Below are positions 33,301 to 40,977 of a stretch of DNA of 49,554 nt, in pieces. The notes beneath the pieces are model-generated. The model was not told the origin of the DNA. It searched no databases and saw only the letters and a list, made by a program, of their open reading frames with translations. The DNA comes from Cryobacterium shii. Lineage in GTDB: Bacteria; Actinomycetota; Actinomycetes; Actinomycetales; Microbacteriaceae. The position numbers were made by a program, and so were the translations under genes. Each line of letters opens with the position of its first letter. Position 1 is the first letter of the stretch. The stretch is taken from positions 1 through 49,554 of the forward strand of contig NZ_SOFY01000061.1 in assembly GCF_004402595.1 (NCBI RefSeq), in the 5' to 3' direction.

Positions 33301-33598
33301 TCACACCGAGGTGAAGTACCTGCTCGATCTCATCCGCGCCGGATGCCGCAATCGCGATGAGCCCGCCTGGGAGGTCTGTCGTGTCTTCAACGTCGCCACC
33401 CGGGACGGTGCCGAAATGAGTAAGTACAGCGATCTGCTCACCGAGGCGATCCGTTCGATGATCGACGTCACGGAGGAACGCGACCTCGACAGCCTCTTCA
33501 GCCCCGGTCACACGACCGCGCTCGTGCAGACCATCTCCGGCCTCGACGACTTTGAACTCATCGCCTTTCTGGCCATCGTCGAGGAGCCGACCTCATGA
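30326..33598 (+). CDS. SNF2-type helicase with N-terminal PLD-like region
   Basis: The 1090-residue protein has an N-terminal segment (residues about 20-150, SKLRIAASTFSIFAFEALKREL onward) resembling a phospholipase-D-like fold; no clear HKD catalytic motif is visible, so it may be a binding domain. Helicase motifs follow: ADSVGLGKTFTALA (about 271-284), VVIDESHNFRN (about 359-369), MLSATPVNNRF (about 398-408), TDCISEGQNLQDCDYVVNYD (about 794-813) and QRFGRIDRIGS (about 824-834). This is the SNF2/RapA-type ATPase that moves along or remodels DNA. The GTG start follows the HTH stop directly; the 3' end overlaps the DUF4391 gene (ATGA). Such helicases accompany DISARM and other defence systems; here it is linked to type III-type restriction genes. 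Confidence 0.9.
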   Translation: MRIIDNVNELLGDDLKSEVKPGSKLRIAASTFSIFAFEALKRELGSIKELEFIFTAPSFNTVKATDTAVPERRRFEVRRDAQRESALYGSEFEIRLRNKLTQRAIARECAEWVRQKVTFRSNRTGAPMQQFAVVDDKAAYLPLQGFTSADLGYERGNAVSNVVTKLDDAPMTSTYLQLFDQIWHNPEQLDDVTQTVYDHIAGVYAENSPQRVYFLILYNLFSEFLDDISEDVLPNDLTGYQDTAIWNALYNFQKDAATGVINKLETYNGCILADSVGLGKTFTALAVIKYYELRNKSVLVLAPKKLAENWTNYNANLTTNIFAKDRFNYDVLAHTDLSRDSGESLGIPLDRVNWGNYDLVVIDESHNFRNADFTTEKESRYQRLMRKVIREGVKTKVLMLSATPVNNRFNDLRNQLALAYEGDSAQLAAKLNISTTVEEVFRHAQRAFNEWSELPPEGRTPEAILSRLDFDFFELLDSVTIARSRKHIQAFYDTADIGAFPERLPPQSVRAPLTDVPGAPTFNEIFDELQSLTLAVYAPLAYVFPSRLEKYELLYGNVGGGSNTAGGSVANLGAASRERGIQKLMTVNLLKRLESSVEAFRLTLNRLEMTVAEALEAIDNHATAVTDLASGFSDLDADDDDFDLPASGTVGKKVQIDLADMDIESWNRDLTHDGLVISQLLESIKAITPDHDLKLRILKGLIEAKFAEPINPGNRKVLIFSAFADTASYLYRELGPALKHQGYETALVTGQGNPSTTLGKGYGFQQTLTLFSPRSKQLHLAMPKETGELDVLIGTDCISEGQNLQDCDYVVNYDIHWNPVRIIQRFGRIDRIGSTNERIQLVNFWPDISLDEYINLKERVENRMVIADLAATADDNVLTQESSDTAFRKEQLRKLQEEVIELEDVRTGVSITDLGLNDFRMDLLGYLKEYGDLAGTPKGLHAVVPAQREKGLKPGALFALRNINADDMLHRGNRLHPHYLVYLDDEGNVIADHTEVKYLLDLIRAGCRNRDEPAWEVCRVFNVATRDGAEMSKYSDLLTEAIRSMIDVTEERDLDSLFSPGHTTALVQTISGLDDFELIAFLAIVEEPTS

Positions 33599-34254
33599 CC
33601 GGCACCCTCTACCGCTGGCCCGCCTCCGCCGCATTCGGCCGGATGGTCCCCAAGACTAAGTTCTACGAGCACGGAAACGTCCGAACGGCGCTCAGGGAGA
33701 AGTTCGTTGACGAAATCCAACGCATCACCTGGGCGTACAAGCTCGCCGACTCCACCGTCAGGCTAAAGGGCACGACCAGGGTGCCGGAGATTCAGGTGTT
33801 CACGGTAGAGAGCAAGGAGGAGGACGTCAGCGAAGACGTGCTCACGGCCATCGACAAGTCCGTGCACTTCCCGATCCTCTTCGAGGTGGTTCGCGGCTCC
33901 GACGCCCGCCTTCGCATGGTCGCTGCTCACAAGACCCTGGGCAGCACGACGCCGAAGCTGGGGTCATACTTCGCGACGGAATGGCTGCCAGCCGACGCAC
34001 CGCGGGCACCGTTGCCCACCGCGCTCGACCTCCCGAACCTCTACGAAGCACTGCTCGCATCACTGCTGCCCGTGGCGACACGCCATGGCGAGTCAGTGTC
34101 GCATGCCACAGACAGAATGGAACGGGCGCGCAAGCTTGAACGCGAGATCGCCGCACTGGAGCGCAAGCTCCGCACAGAGCCCCAGCTCAATCGCAAGATC
34201 GAGCTGCGCCGGGAACTGCAAGACCGCCAGGCTTCGCTCGCGAGCCTGCTGTGA
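33595..34254 (+). CDS. DUF4391-family protein
   Basis: The 219-residue product matches DUF4391 in overall pattern: a start like LYRWPASAAFGRMVPKTKFYE, IQRITWAYKLADSTVRLKGT, VPEIQVFTVESKEEDVSEDVL, and FPILFEVVRG. It ends with a coiled-coil (RMERARKLEREIAALERKLR...LRRELQDRQASLA). The family has no proven activity but is found next to helicases and methyltransferases in defence loci. The start overlaps the helicase stop and the Mod gene starts seven bases after its stop, consistent with a shared complex. The coiled-coil suggests a bridging role between helicase and methyltransferase, which is a guess. Confidence 0.85.
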   Translation: MTGTLYRWPASAAFGRMVPKTKFYEHGNVRTALREKFVDEIQRITWAYKLADSTVRLKGTTRVPEIQVFTVESKEEDVSEDVLTAIDKSVHFPILFEVVRGSDARLRMVAAHKTLGSTTPKLGSYFATEWLPADAPRAPLPTALDLPNLYEALLASLLPVATRHGESVSHATDRMERARKLEREIAALERKLRTEPQLNRKIELRRELQDRQASLASLL

Positions 34255-34261
34255 GAGGTAG

Positions 34262-36346
34262 ATGATGGACAAGCTAGAGCTGCAATCGGCCGACGTGACC
34301 GCGAAGAACGTCGAGGCCATCGCCGCGCTATTCCCGCAGGTGGTCACCGAGGGGAGCGACGACGAGGGCAACCTCGTGCATCGCATCGATTTCGAGGCAC
34401 TGCGGCAGGAGCTCAGCGACTATGCCGTCGATGACGCGAAGGAGGTCTACCAGATCGACTGGCCGGGCAAGCTCGCCGCTGAGTTTGCTTCGAACGCCCC
34501 CATTGCGAAGACTCTGCGACCGAACCGTGCGGACTCAGTCTCCTTCGACACAACGAAGAACCTGTTCATCGAGGGCGACAATCTCGAAGCGCTGAAGCTT
34601 CTCCAAGAGTCCTATCTCGGCAAGGTGCGACTCATCTACATCGACCCGCCCTACAACACCGGCGGTGACCTCGTCTATCGCGATGACTTCGCCACCTCGA
34701 AGCAGGAGTATCTTTGGCGGTCGGGTCAGGTGAACGAAGCGGGCGAGCGTCTCGTGGCGAACACCCAAGCGAACGGTCGCTTCCACTCAGACTGGCTGAG
34801 CATGATCTACCCTCGGTTGCGACTCGCGAAGCGCTTCCTCGCCCAGGACGGCGTGATCCTCGTCAGCATCGACGATGCCGAGCAGGCGTCCCTCCGACGG
34901 CTCATGGACGAAGTGTTCGGTGAACAGAACTTCATCGCTCAGCTCATCTGGGAGAAGGGGCGGAAGAACGACGCAAAGTTCTTCTCCAACGGCCACGAGT
35001 ACGTCATGGTCTACGCGAAGTCGAAGTCATACCTCCGCGAGCAGAAGACCGTTTGGCGCGAGGAGAAGCCCGGCGCCCGGGAAATCTGGGACGAGTATCT
35101 CCGTCTTCGCGAGCTGCACGGCGCCGCCGGCGCCGCCATAGAGAAGGATCTCTCTGCCTGGTTCACGGCGCTCCCGCGGACGGATCCCTCGAAGAAATGG
35201 GCGCGTTACAAGCGAGTCGATGCGAATGGGCCGTGGCGTGACGACAACATCTCGTGGCCGGGCGGCGGCGGCCCTCGATATGACGTTATCCATCCCGTGA
35301 CGGGGCAGCCGTGCAAGGTGCCAGAGCGCGGCTGGATCTGGCCTGACCCGGAGACGATGAAGGAGAAGATCCGACTCGGGATCGTCGTTTTCCGCGACGA
35401 CCATACCGAGCCCCCATTCAGGAAGTCTCACCTTCGGCCGATCGCGGGTGAGGATGATGACGCGGACGTCCAGCAGGACAATGACGACGATGTCGAACTT
35501 GCGGTTCAAGTTCGAGGCACGTACTTCTACAAGCAGTCGCAGGTGTCGGTGAAACACCTTCGGGGGCTGATGGGCGCGCAGGTGTTCAATAACCCGAAGG
35601 ATCACACCGAACTCTCTCGCCTATTCGAGTACGTGCTTGGCGGTAAGAGTGGGATCGTCATGGACTTCTTTGCCGGTTCGGGCACAACCGCGGAGGCGGT
35701 CTTCGACCTCTGCGCTCGAACCGGGCTCAACTGCCCGGTGATCCTCGTGCAGCTCCCCGAGCGACTGGAGGACAACCTCAAGACGGCGACCGGCTCGTCA
35801 AAGACGACGATCCAGAACGCGATCAAGCTCCTGGAGAAGCTCGGGAAGCCGCTGACGATTGCCGAACTCACCAAGATCCGGATTGGGAAGGCAGGGGAAC
35901 TCGTGGTCGCGAACCGCAAGCCGTCCGATTGGAACGGCGACGGCGGTTTCCGCGCCTTCACGATCGACACGAGCAATTTCGCCGATGTCGCGATGACGCC
36001 CGACACTGCCGACCAGGTCACCCTTGTCGACCTTGTCGAGAGCGTGAAGACCGATCGCTCGAGCGAGGACGTGCTCTTCGAAGTGCTCATCGATTGGGGG
36101 GTGGACCTCTCATCGCCGATTTCCGTTGAGCCGATCGGTGGTCACGAAGTGCTATCGGTGGAGGACGATGCGCTGCTCGCGTGTTTCGATGACGGCCTTG
36201 ATGACGATCTAATCCGCAACCTGGCGAAGCGCAAGCCGCTGAAGGCCGTGTTCAAGGACACCGCGTTCGCTACCGACGCAGCCCGCATCAACGCAGGGCA
36301 GATCTTCGAGCAGCTCTCCCCCGACACGAACGTCAAGGTGCTCTGA
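34262..36346 (+). CDS. mod: Type III-type DNA methyltransferase (Mod)
   Basis: The 694-residue enzyme is a beta-class adenine (N6) or cytosine (N4) methyltransferase: motif IV DPPYNTGGDLVYRDDF (about 127) comes first, a long target-recognition region follows, then motif I MDFFAGSGTTAEAV (about 467-480). This order and size fit Mod subunits of type III restriction systems. ENFxLI-like substrate contacts and KNLFIEGDNLEALKLLQESY lie upstream. It should protect host DNA and provide site recognition for the neighbouring Res. Two ATG codons in tandem (34262 and 34265) can serve; GAGAGG is upstream. Res starts four bases after its stop. Confidence 0.92.
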   Translation: MMDKLELQSADVTAKNVEAIAALFPQVVTEGSDDEGNLVHRIDFEALRQELSDYAVDDAKEVYQIDWPGKLAAEFASNAPIAKTLRPNRADSVSFDTTKNLFIEGDNLEALKLLQESYLGKVRLIYIDPPYNTGGDLVYRDDFATSKQEYLWRSGQVNEAGERLVANTQANGRFHSDWLSMIYPRLRLAKRFLAQDGVILVSIDDAEQASLRRLMDEVFGEQNFIAQLIWEKGRKNDAKFFSNGHEYVMVYAKSKSYLREQKTVWREEKPGAREIWDEYLRLRELHGAAGAAIEKDLSAWFTALPRTDPSKKWARYKRVDANGPWRDDNISWPGGGGPRYDVIHPVTGQPCKVPERGWIWPDPETMKEKIRLGIVVFRDDHTEPPFRKSHLRPIAGEDDDADVQQDNDDDVELAVQVRGTYFYKQSQVSVKHLRGLMGAQVFNNPKDHTELSRLFEYVLGGKSGIVMDFFAGSGTTAEAVFDLCARTGLNCPVILVQLPERLEDNLKTATGSSKTTIQNAIKLLEKLGKPLTIAELTKIRIGKAGELVVANRKPSDWNGDGGFRAFTIDTSNFADVAMTPDTADQVTLVDLVESVKTDRSSEDVLFEVLIDWGVDLSSPISVEPIGGHEVLSVEDDALLACFDDGLDDDLIRNLAKRKPLKAVFKDTAFATDAARINAGQIFEQLSPDTNVKVL

Positions 36347-36350
36347 CCGG

Positions 36351-39300
36351 ATGAAGCTCCAGTTCAAGATCCAGGATTATCAGACCACCGCGGTCGACGC
36401 GGTCGTCGATTGCTTCCGTGCAGTCCACCGTCAGCCCTTCGCCGACGGAATCAAATACAAGATCGACCCGGGTCGGACACTCGGACGGAAGGCGCACACC
36501 GAGCTCGGCCACGGTGTCGATGAAGCTGCTGCACGGTCGGGTCTTCGCAACACCGACCTTGCGCTGAGTCCCGCCCAGCTGCTCGAAAACATCCACGCTG
36601 TGCAGCGTCGCACGAGCGGACTCGCGCTGTCGTCGGGACTCGTTCTCAGCCCGGCTGCGAATCTGAATCTCGACATCGAGATGGAGACCGGCACAGGCAA
36701 GACTTACGTCTACATCAAGACGATCATGGAACTTCACCGCCAGTTCGGCTGGTCGAAGTACGTCATCGTCGTACCGAGCGTCGCTATCCGGGAAGGGGTC
36801 AAGAAGTCATTTGAGATCACTGCTGACCACTTCCTCGTCGAGTACAAGAGGCAGGCGCGAGCATTCGTCTACGACTCTGACCACCTGGAGGAGGTCGAGA
36901 CGTTCTCGTCCGACGATGGCATCCAGGTGATGATCATCAATGCCCAGAACTTCAACCGCGATGCGAAGAAGGCCGGCGATCATGTTGATAGCAAGGGCAA
37001 GTCAGCGGGTCTCAAGATGTTCAAGACCCTCGATGGATTCAAGTCCCGACGCCCGATCGACGTCATCGCCGCGAACCAGCCCATCCTCATCATCGACGAA
37101 CCGCAGCGCCTTGGCAGCAATCCGAATAAGCCGAGCGAGACGCTGAAGGCGCTCGGGCGCTTCAACGCCCTATTCGCAATCCGGTACTCGGCGACGCACA
37201 AGATCGAGCACAACAAGGTGCATCGACTCGACGCGCTCGATGCGTACAACAAGAGGCTCGTCAAGAAGATTGCGGCTCGCGGCATCAGCGTGAAGGGCCT
37301 TGCGGGAAGCAGTGCGTACCTTTATATCGATGGTGTCGAACTCGGCAAGGGAGCCGACTTCCCGAAGGCTCGCCTAGAGCTCGAAATCCAGACCAAGAGT
37401 GGGCCGATCGTCCGGAAGACGATCAAGGTGCAGAAGGGGTCGCGTCTCCACGACCTCTCCGGCGGTATCGAGGCGTACAAGGACCTTGTCATCGATGACG
37501 TCGACGCGAACAACGACATCGTCACGCTCCTCGATGGGCAAACGCTCACCGTCGGCCAAGTTACGAACGACGTCACCGACGAGCAGAAGCGACGACTGCA
37601 AGTCCGTGAAGTGATCCGCGCCCACCTCGACAAAGAGCGGCAGCTCTTCGGACTCGGGATCAAGGTGCTGTCGCTCTTCTTTATTGATGAGGTCGGGAAG
37701 TACCGTGATTATGCGCAACCTGATCGGCTCGGCGACTACGCCCGAGTCTTCGAGGAAGAGTACGAGGTGCTCAAGGCGGAGCGGCTGAGCGAACTCGACC
37801 TGGATGAGGCGGGGGAGCGATATCGCGCCTTCCTCGAGCGAGACGCGGTGCGAGACATTCACAACGGGTACTTCTCAGTTGACAAAAAGACCGGCCGTTG
37901 GGTTGACAGCGACACCTCAGACGCCTCCGATGAGGCGAAAGGTGTCTCGAGGGATGCGGAGGCGTACGACGCGATCCTGCGAGACAAGGAGAAGCTCCTC
38001 GATCTCGACTTCCCGCTGCGTTTCATCTTCAGCCATTCGGCGCTCCGCGAAGGCTGGGACAACCCGAACGTCTTCACCCTCGGCTTCCTCAAGAAGGCCA
38101 CCGCTGGCGACTCACGCCGCCAGGAGGTCGGACGAGGACTTCGGCTGTCTGTCGATCAGAACGGCGACCGCACTGACAACCCCGTGACGGTGCATGAGAT
38201 CAACGTGCTCACCGTGGTAACGGAGGAGTCGTACGTCGACTTCGTCGCTGGCTTCCAACGGGAGACGCTCAGCCTCCTCAGCGCGCGCCCCAGGAAGGCC
38301 ACCCCGGAGGTCTTCGTCGGAGCAGCCCTCCTCGACGCGGCCGCCGGGACCGAGCACAAGATCACACTCGACGAGGCGAAGCAGTTGCAGCACTGGCTCA
38401 TCAAGCATGACTTCGTCGACTACGACCAGCAGCTCACGGACAAGTGGATCGGCCGTAAAGATCTCCCCGAGATCCCAGCGCTCCCGCCCGCCCTTCAGCC
38501 ATACTTCTACCAGGTCGCCGAACTCATCGACTCGCTCCACGTCCAGGCGCCCAAGGTCGATGACGGACGCAAGGCGAAGGTCGTCCCGATGAACGCGGCG
38601 AACTTCAGCAAACAGGAGTTCCAAGACCTCTGGAATCGCATCAATCGGCGTGCCGTCTACCAGGTCGAGTTCGACTCACAGGAGTTGATCGACAACTGCA
38701 TTCGCGTGCTCGACACCTCGCTTCAGGTCATACGGATGCAGTACGTCGTCGTCGAGGGTATCCAGCGGGACGTGATCGAGGCCGACCAACTCGAATCAGG
38801 TGAGAGCTTCAAGGTTGCGCGCACGAAGGTCGAGGAGTCGTCACTCAGTGCCAGCTCGACGGTCCTTTACGACTTGCTCGGAGAGATCGCCGAGAAGACC
38901 AAGCTCACTCGTCGCACTTGCGCGACGATCCTGAGCAGAATCACGCCGGCCACCTTCGCGAAGTTCCGCCAGAACCCCGAACAGTTCATCGCCGAGGCTT
39001 CCCGACTCATCAATGAGCAGAAGGCCGCGGCCGTCGTCAAGCACATTGAATACGACCTGCTCGACGACCGCTACGACTCCTCGATTTTCACGAAGGATCT
39101 CACCGCGCGGGATTTGTCGAAGGCCGTCCACACTCCAAACCGGAACGTCTACGAGTACGTCATCGACGACTCTGAAGTCGAGCGGGCGTTCGGTGCCGCC
39201 CTCGACGTCAGCGAGGAGGTAGTCGTCTACACGAAGCTCCCGCGCGGCTTCAAGATCCCGACCCCGCTCGACGATTACAACCCAGACTGGGCGATCGCCT

Positions 39301-39506
39301 TCATGCAGGGTTCCGTCAAGCACGTCTACTTCGTCGCAGAGACGAAGGGCTCCCTCTCGTCGCTCGAACTCCGAGGCACCGAGAAGGCCAAGATCGACTG
39401 TGCCCGCAAGCTCTTTGAGAAGCTCAATGACGCGGCCGACACCCCTGGTGTCAAGTACGACGTCGTCACTAGTTACGACCAGCTGCTACAACTCGTTGGG
39501 GCATAG
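36351..39506 (+). CDS. res: Type III-type restriction helicase-nuclease (Res)
   Basis: The 1051-residue protein carries helicase superfamily 2 motifs: DIEMETGTGKTYVY (about 107-120), ILIIDEPQRLG (about 244-254), RYSATHK, SHSALREGWDNPNVFTLG (about 560-577) and QEVGRGLRL. Near the C terminus NPDWAIAF and, about 12 residues later, YFVAETKG supply a PD...ExK endonuclease site (about 976-998). This is the normal layout of type III Res. With Mod it should translocate or diffuse along DNA and cut between unmodified sites. The first 100 residues are longer than in classical Res, with an unusual insert after the Q motif (about 25-100). It seems intact and catalytically competent. Confidence 0.92.
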   Translation: MKLQFKIQDYQTTAVDAVVDCFRAVHRQPFADGIKYKIDPGRTLGRKAHTELGHGVDEAAARSGLRNTDLALSPAQLLENIHAVQRRTSGLALSSGLVLSPAANLNLDIEMETGTGKTYVYIKTIMELHRQFGWSKYVIVVPSVAIREGVKKSFEITADHFLVEYKRQARAFVYDSDHLEEVETFSSDDGIQVMIINAQNFNRDAKKAGDHVDSKGKSAGLKMFKTLDGFKSRRPIDVIAANQPILIIDEPQRLGSNPNKPSETLKALGRFNALFAIRYSATHKIEHNKVHRLDALDAYNKRLVKKIAARGISVKGLAGSSAYLYIDGVELGKGADFPKARLELEIQTKSGPIVRKTIKVQKGSRLHDLSGGIEAYKDLVIDDVDANNDIVTLLDGQTLTVGQVTNDVTDEQKRRLQVREVIRAHLDKERQLFGLGIKVLSLFFIDEVGKYRDYAQPDRLGDYARVFEEEYEVLKAERLSELDLDEAGERYRAFLERDAVRDIHNGYFSVDKKTGRWVDSDTSDASDEAKGVSRDAEAYDAILRDKEKLLDLDFPLRFIFSHSALREGWDNPNVFTLGFLKKATAGDSRRQEVGRGLRLSVDQNGDRTDNPVTVHEINVLTVVTEESYVDFVAGFQRETLSLLSARPRKATPEVFVGAALLDAAAGTEHKITLDEAKQLQHWLIKHDFVDYDQQLTDKWIGRKDLPEIPALPPALQPYFYQVAELIDSLHVQAPKVDDGRKAKVVPMNAANFSKQEFQDLWNRINRRAVYQVEFDSQELIDNCIRVLDTSLQVIRMQYVVVEGIQRDVIEADQLESGESFKVARTKVEESSLSASSTVLYDLLGEIAEKTKLTRRTCATILSRITPATFAKFRQNPEQFIAEASRLINEQKAAAVVKHIEYDLLDDRYDSSIFTKDLTARDLSKAVHTPNRNVYEYVIDDSEVERAFGAALDVSEEVVVYTKLPRGFKIPTPLDDYNPDWAIAFMQGSVKHVYFVAETKGSLSSLELRGTEKAKIDCARKLFEKLNDAADTPGVKYDVVTSYDQLLQLVGA

Positions 39507-39508
39507 CG

Positions 39509-40975
39509 ATGGCGATCGAGCTGTACTTCACCCAGTACTTTGGCGTCACGCCCGAAGTGCTTGAGGAGTACGGCGCCTTCGATATTAGTCTCGCGTCCGA
39601 CCTGCCGCTCTTCGTGGACCCGTTCCTGCTCTTCAACAGCGAGAGGCCCGAGTACAAGGCGCTCCACGAAGACATCATCAAGTACCTGACGTTCCTCCGG
39701 GATAGGGCGGGCGCCGCTCTGAGCCCGGCGCTGATCAAGGCCTGGTACAAGTTCAGCGAGGTCAAGCAGAACTGGCTCGGTTTCACCCTGCTCGGAAACT
39801 CGGGTAGCGGGCTCGGAAACGACTTCGCACGCGCACTCCATGATTCGCTCGGCTCTATTCTCAAATCCTTCGGCTCGGAAACGATCACCAAGGGGAGCCA
39901 CCTGGAAAAGCTCGCGCTGGTCAAGGACGGAGTGGGCCGCGACAACATCAGCGACTTTACGACAAACCTGATCAAGGGGTATCTGCTTGGGTACACGCAG
40001 GATTTCGCGCGGAAGCACCTTTCTGAGGGCCAGCGAGCTCGCTTCCCCGTGGCCCGCGCGGAGTTCAACTACGACACAGAGACGTGGGCGACGCGCACCT
40101 ACGAACTGCCCATTTTCCGTGGCGACTTCGTGCTCTTAACCCCCGCCGACATGCTGACCCGTGACGACACCTGGATCAGTCGGGCGGACATGCTCCATGG
40201 CTTCTCACGCCTTCCAGATGCGGTCCCGGACGATCAGCTTCGAGCACAGATCAACAACTACTTCGGCTCCATGCTGAGCAAGGAGCCGACGAAGGAAGAA
40301 CGCTCCAAGGCGGCGCAGTCGACGCTTCGGCGATACCCCGAGCTCATCGACTACTACATTCGGGAGAAGGAAGACACCGGCGAGCAGGCGATCGGACTCA
40401 GTGCCAAACGACGCGAAGAGACGCAGGGGTTTCTCGTTGAAATGGTCAAGGCGGTAGTTGCCGACCTCTCTGCCCGTACATCGTTCTATCTCACGCCGCA
40501 AACGAGCTATGCCGAGGCGCTCTTCCGGGCAAAGTCCTTCAAGCAGTACATCGAAGACCAAGACGGTTACAAGCTGATTAATCGCCCTGGGCATGAGCGA
40601 GCTTTCTCGAACGAAAAGGATGTCCAGCTCTACTTCGGGCTCGCGTTCGTCGGCAGCGAGTACGACGTCAATCGCGAAGTCAACAATGGGCGTGGCCCCG
40701 TCGATTTCAAGGTGAGTAAGGGTGCCTTCGATAAGTCTCTGATTGAGGTGAAGCTGGCGAGCAATTCGCACCTCAAACGGAACCTCCAGAAGCAGATTGA
40801 GATCTATGAGAAGGCCAACGGTACCCGAACGTCAGTGAAGATGATCGTCTGCTACACGGCGGCGGGCGTTGCGAAGGTCGACGCGATCCTCGGCGAGCTG
40901 AAGCTCCTCGGCGAGGAGTCGATCGTGGTAATCGACGCCCGCGCCGACAACAAGCCATCTGGATCAAGGGCGTAG
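39509..40975 (+). CDS. PD-(D/E)XK nuclease-like protein
   Basis: The 488-residue protein is not a known family by overall sequence. The C-terminal part shows a nuclease-like core: RGPVDFKVSKG (aspartate at about 398), KSLIEVKLAS (the ExK pair at about 412-414) and LKRNLQKQIEIYEKAN, the order of a PD-(D/E)XK site. The N-terminal 380 residues are mostly helical and begin with ELYFTQYFGVTPEVLEEYG. There is no membrane segment. It starts two bases after the Res stop and ends two bases before the HerA-like gene, as in other nuclease-HerA pairs (for example HerA with DUF4297 or Sir2). It is the likely effector nuclease of the terminal pair. Target (phage DNA, host DNA or RNA) is unknown. Confidence 0.75.
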   Translation: MAIELYFTQYFGVTPEVLEEYGAFDISLASDLPLFVDPFLLFNSERPEYKALHEDIIKYLTFLRDRAGAALSPALIKAWYKFSEVKQNWLGFTLLGNSGSGLGNDFARALHDSLGSILKSFGSETITKGSHLEKLALVKDGVGRDNISDFTTNLIKGYLLGYTQDFARKHLSEGQRARFPVARAEFNYDTETWATRTYELPIFRGDFVLLTPADMLTRDDTWISRADMLHGFSRLPDAVPDDQLRAQINNYFGSMLSKEPTKEERSKAAQSTLRRYPELIDYYIREKEDTGEQAIGLSAKRREETQGFLVEMVKAVVADLSARTSFYLTPQTSYAEALFRAKSFKQYIEDQDGYKLINRPGHERAFSNEKDVQLYFGLAFVGSEYDVNREVNNGRGPVDFKVSKGAFDKSLIEVKLASNSHLKRNLQKQIEIYEKANGTRTSVKMIVCYTAAGVAKVDAILGELKLLGEESIVVIDARADNKPSGSRA

Positions 40976-40977
40976 AC

